Assembly: GCA_024235935.1 (NCBI GenBank) | Contig: JACKLL010000007.1 | Coordinates: 62,001 to 126,000 of the forward strand | Source of the DNA: Rhodoferax sp. | GTDB lineage: Bacteria; Pseudomonadota; Gammaproteobacteria; Burkholderiales; Burkholderiaceae_C | DNA: 64,000 nucleotides | Direction of reading: 5' to 3' | Shown: in pieces, positions 62,558 through 64,000 of the stretch | How positions within the stretch are numbered: the stretch's first letter is position 1 | Layout: each line of letters starts with the position of its first letter | The notes under the pieces: model-generated | Told to the model about the DNA's origin: nothing | Database searches by the model: none | What the model saw: the letters and a program-made list of their open reading frames with translations, nothing else | Program-made: the position numbers and the translations under genes

Positions 62558-63256
62558 ATGACAAGCCCACTCGTCGACGGCTATCGCGCCCTGGTGATCG
62601 GCGCCAGCGGTGCCATCGGACAGGCCTGGCTGCAATTGCTGGAGCAGGACATCCGCTGCGGCACGGCCATCGGCCTGTCCCGCACGGGCGAACCTGCACT
62701 GGTGCTGGAGGACGAAGACAGCCTGTGCGCGGCGGCGGCATCGGTGGCCGATCAGGGTCCGTTTCACCTGGTGCTGGACGCCACCGGCGCCCTGGTCATC
62801 GATGGCCGCGGCCCCGAGAAGCGGCTGGACGAACTCGACGGTGCTGCACTGCTGCGCGCGATGCAGGTCAATGCCATCGGCCCGGCGCTGCTGCTCAAGC
62901 ACTTCGTGCCGCTGCTGGCCAGCGGCGAGCGCGTCGTATGGGCCAAGCTGTCAGCGCGGGTGGGCAGCATAGCGGACAACCGCAAAGGCGGCTGGTACGG
63001 CTACCGTGCCTCCAAGGCGGCGCTGAACATGTTGCTGCAGACGGCAGCGATCGAGATCGCCAGGCGCCGGCCATTGGCGGTGGTGGCCGCGCTGCAACCG
63101 GGCACGGTGCGCTCGCGGCTCAGCCATGCGTTTGTCGGCGACGATGCGCTCGACCCTCAGGTCTCGGCACGCCAGATGCTGGCGGCACTGGACACGCTCT
63201 CGGCCACCGGCCGGGCCCACTTCATCGACTACCGGGGCCAGTCAATCCCGTGGTGA
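62558..63256 (+). CDS. SDR-family protein (C-factor-like)
   Basis: 232 residues from the ATG at 62558. The Rossmann motif is ALVIGASGAIG, the active-site region contains AKLSARVGSI for the serine and YGYRASKAALN for Tyr-Lys. The sequence resembles the short SDRs related to myxobacterial C-factor, whose substrates are mostly unknown. The 250 bp between kup and this gene hold no supported gene. It converges with the truncated EamA transporter gene. Confidence 0.88.
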   Translation: MTSPLVDGYRALVIGASGAIGQAWLQLLEQDIRCGTAIGLSRTGEPALVLEDEDSLCAAAASVADQGPFHLVLDATGALVIDGRGPEKRLDELDGAALLRAMQVNAIGPALLLKHFVPLLASGERVVWAKLSARVGSIADNRKGGWYGYRASKAALNMLLQTAAIEIARRRPLAVVAALQPGTVRSRLSHAFVGDDALDPQVSARQMLAALDTLSATGRAHFIDYRGQSIPW

Positions 63257-63268
63257 GCGCCGGGGCGC

Positions 63269-64000
63269 TCAGTGCGCCGCCTGCGGCGCAGGGCCGCGGG
63301 TCAGAATGGCGAGCAGACTGGCACTGACGATCAGCAAGCCGCCCATCACCGTGGTCGCGCTCAACTGCGCGCTGCCGGCCCACCAGGCCGACACGCTGGC
63401 CACCAGGATCTCGGCCAGCATCAGCACCGACAGCACGTTGGCGCGCAGCCGCGTGGCGCCGTACTGCAGCGCCAGGTTGCCCACCAGCACCGCCAGCGCA
63501 AACAGCAGCAGCACCAGCCAGGCCGAGCCCTGCAGGGCCAGCGGCGGCGCCTGGCCGGCCAGCGCAAGGGCCCCCATGGCGACCGGTGCGCAGATCACGG
63601 CGCCGGAGAACATCGCCAGGCTGCGTACGTCATCGGCCAGGTCGGCAAAGCGGCGCAGCAGCACGTTGTTCAGGCCAAAACAGAAGCCGGCAAGCACCGC
63701 CAGCCAGTCGGCGACCGACGACGGTACCGGCAACACCAGCTGGCCCTCGCCCAGCACCAGCACGGCACCGGTCAGCGCCAGCGCGATACGGCCCAGCGCC
63801 GATGCCGTAACGGGCTCGCGCAGCAACCAGCGGGCGAGGATCACCACCCACATCGGCATCAGGTAGAACAGCAGCACCGAACGCACCACGTCGCCGGTGG
63901 CCAGCGCCACGTTGAAACACACGTTGGTCAGGCCCGAGGCCAGCATCAGCCACAGCAACTGCGGGGACGCCAGGCTGCGGCGTACAGCACCGGGACGCAC
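63269..64000 (-). CDS. EamA/DMT-superfamily transporter, 5' end outside window
   Basis: 243 residues visible, with about eight hydrophobic segments. SVLLFYLMPMWVVILARWLLREPVT is a typical end of an EamA repeat, and LSVLMLAEILVASVSAWWAG falls in the second. The frame is open to the window edge, and the first helices of a DMT protein are missing, so the gene begins upstream on the minus strand. The cargo is unknown. Confidence 0.85.
   Translation of the reverse strand: MRPGAVRRSLASPQLLWLMLASGLTNVCFNVALATGDVVRSVLLFYLMPMWVVILARWLLREPVTASALGRIALALTGAVLVLGEGQLVLPVPSSVADWLAVLAGFCFGLNNVLLRRFADLADDVRSLAMFSGAVICAPVAMGALALAGQAPPLALQGSAWLVLLLFALAVLVGNLALQYGATRLRANVLSVLMLAEILVASVSAWWAGSAQLSATTVMGGLLIVSASLLAILTRGPAPQAAH

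Noticed and set aside
61480..63327. Long plus-strand frame (615 codons) over the end of kup and the SDR gene
   Set aside because: It overlaps two clear genes in another frame and has an arginine- and proline-rich translation without motifs.

Overview
The window is high-GC DNA from a Gram-negative betaproteobacterium, most likely Burkholderiales (Comamonadaceae or a close relative). This rests on five separate Bug/TctC-type periplasmic receptors with no TctA/TctB permease genes beside them, many LysR/IclR/AraC-controlled catabolic clusters, class III CoA-transferases, a PEP-CTERM surface protein, an exosortase-associated acyltransferase, and several c-di-GMP enzymes. No tRNA, rRNA or CRISPR array was seen. 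Most strong genes are tightly packed and many are joined by ATGA or TGATG stop/start overlaps.

Layout. 1-4.0 kb: the end of an Asp/Glu racemase, then a PhnD-like binding protein translationally coupled to a HAMP-PAS-GGDEF-EAL protein. 4.3-8.9 kb: a D-malate/tartrate dehydrogenase, alpha/beta hydrolase and Bug receptor, with a divergent LysR gene that overlaps a DUF3237 gene. 8.9-11.9 kb: an epoxide-hydrolase-like enzyme and a NERD-UvrD helicase. 11.9-20.4 kb: a decayed island. Its main content is a roughly 6-kb wreck of an Avs/STAND-like antiphage gene (nuclease, P-loop NTPase, long C-terminus), followed by a wrecked IS1182-type transposase. 20.4-23 kb: DUF3024, a broken CcdA-like antitoxin, an intact Phd/ParE-type toxin-antitoxin pair, scar-like gene-tail fragments and an orphan exosortase-associated acyltransferase. 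23-36.6 kb: mixed housekeeping and accessory genes (ankyrin protein, LysR/SDR pair, UPF0145, two c-di-GMP proteins, EamA transporter, GST with WYL regulator, PEP-CTERM protein with a class II aldolase, rhodanese).

36.7-57.2 kb holds catabolic clusters: (a) CoA-transferase plus Bug with a LysR; (b) enol-lactonase-like hydrolase, DHDPS-family lyase, amidohydrolase, sulfatase and Bug with a LysR; (c) Bug, two-domain sulfurtransferase and FAD monooxygenase, probably under the adjacent AraC gene; (d) two MaoC-like hydratases, Bug, CoA-transferase, a DUF35 OB-fold protein and an Ltp2-like thiolase/aldolase with a divergent IclR. Cluster d resembles the ChsH/Ltp2 hydratase plus retro-aldolase module known from steroid side-chain breakdown, but its substrate here is unknown.

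57-64 kb: a solitary ParB-like protein, then a short KdpD-like kinase, a KdpE-like regulator and the Kup potassium transporter. A near-identical 18-bp box precedes both the kinase gene and kup, which suggests a potassium-sensing system wired to Kup instead of KdpFABC. The window ends with an SDR protein and a truncated EamA transporter.

The most notable items are the KdpDE-like/Kup unit with its repeated box, the ruined Avs-like gene, the Ltp2/DUF35/MaoC module, and the possible sigma-54 promoter of the PEP-CTERM gene.
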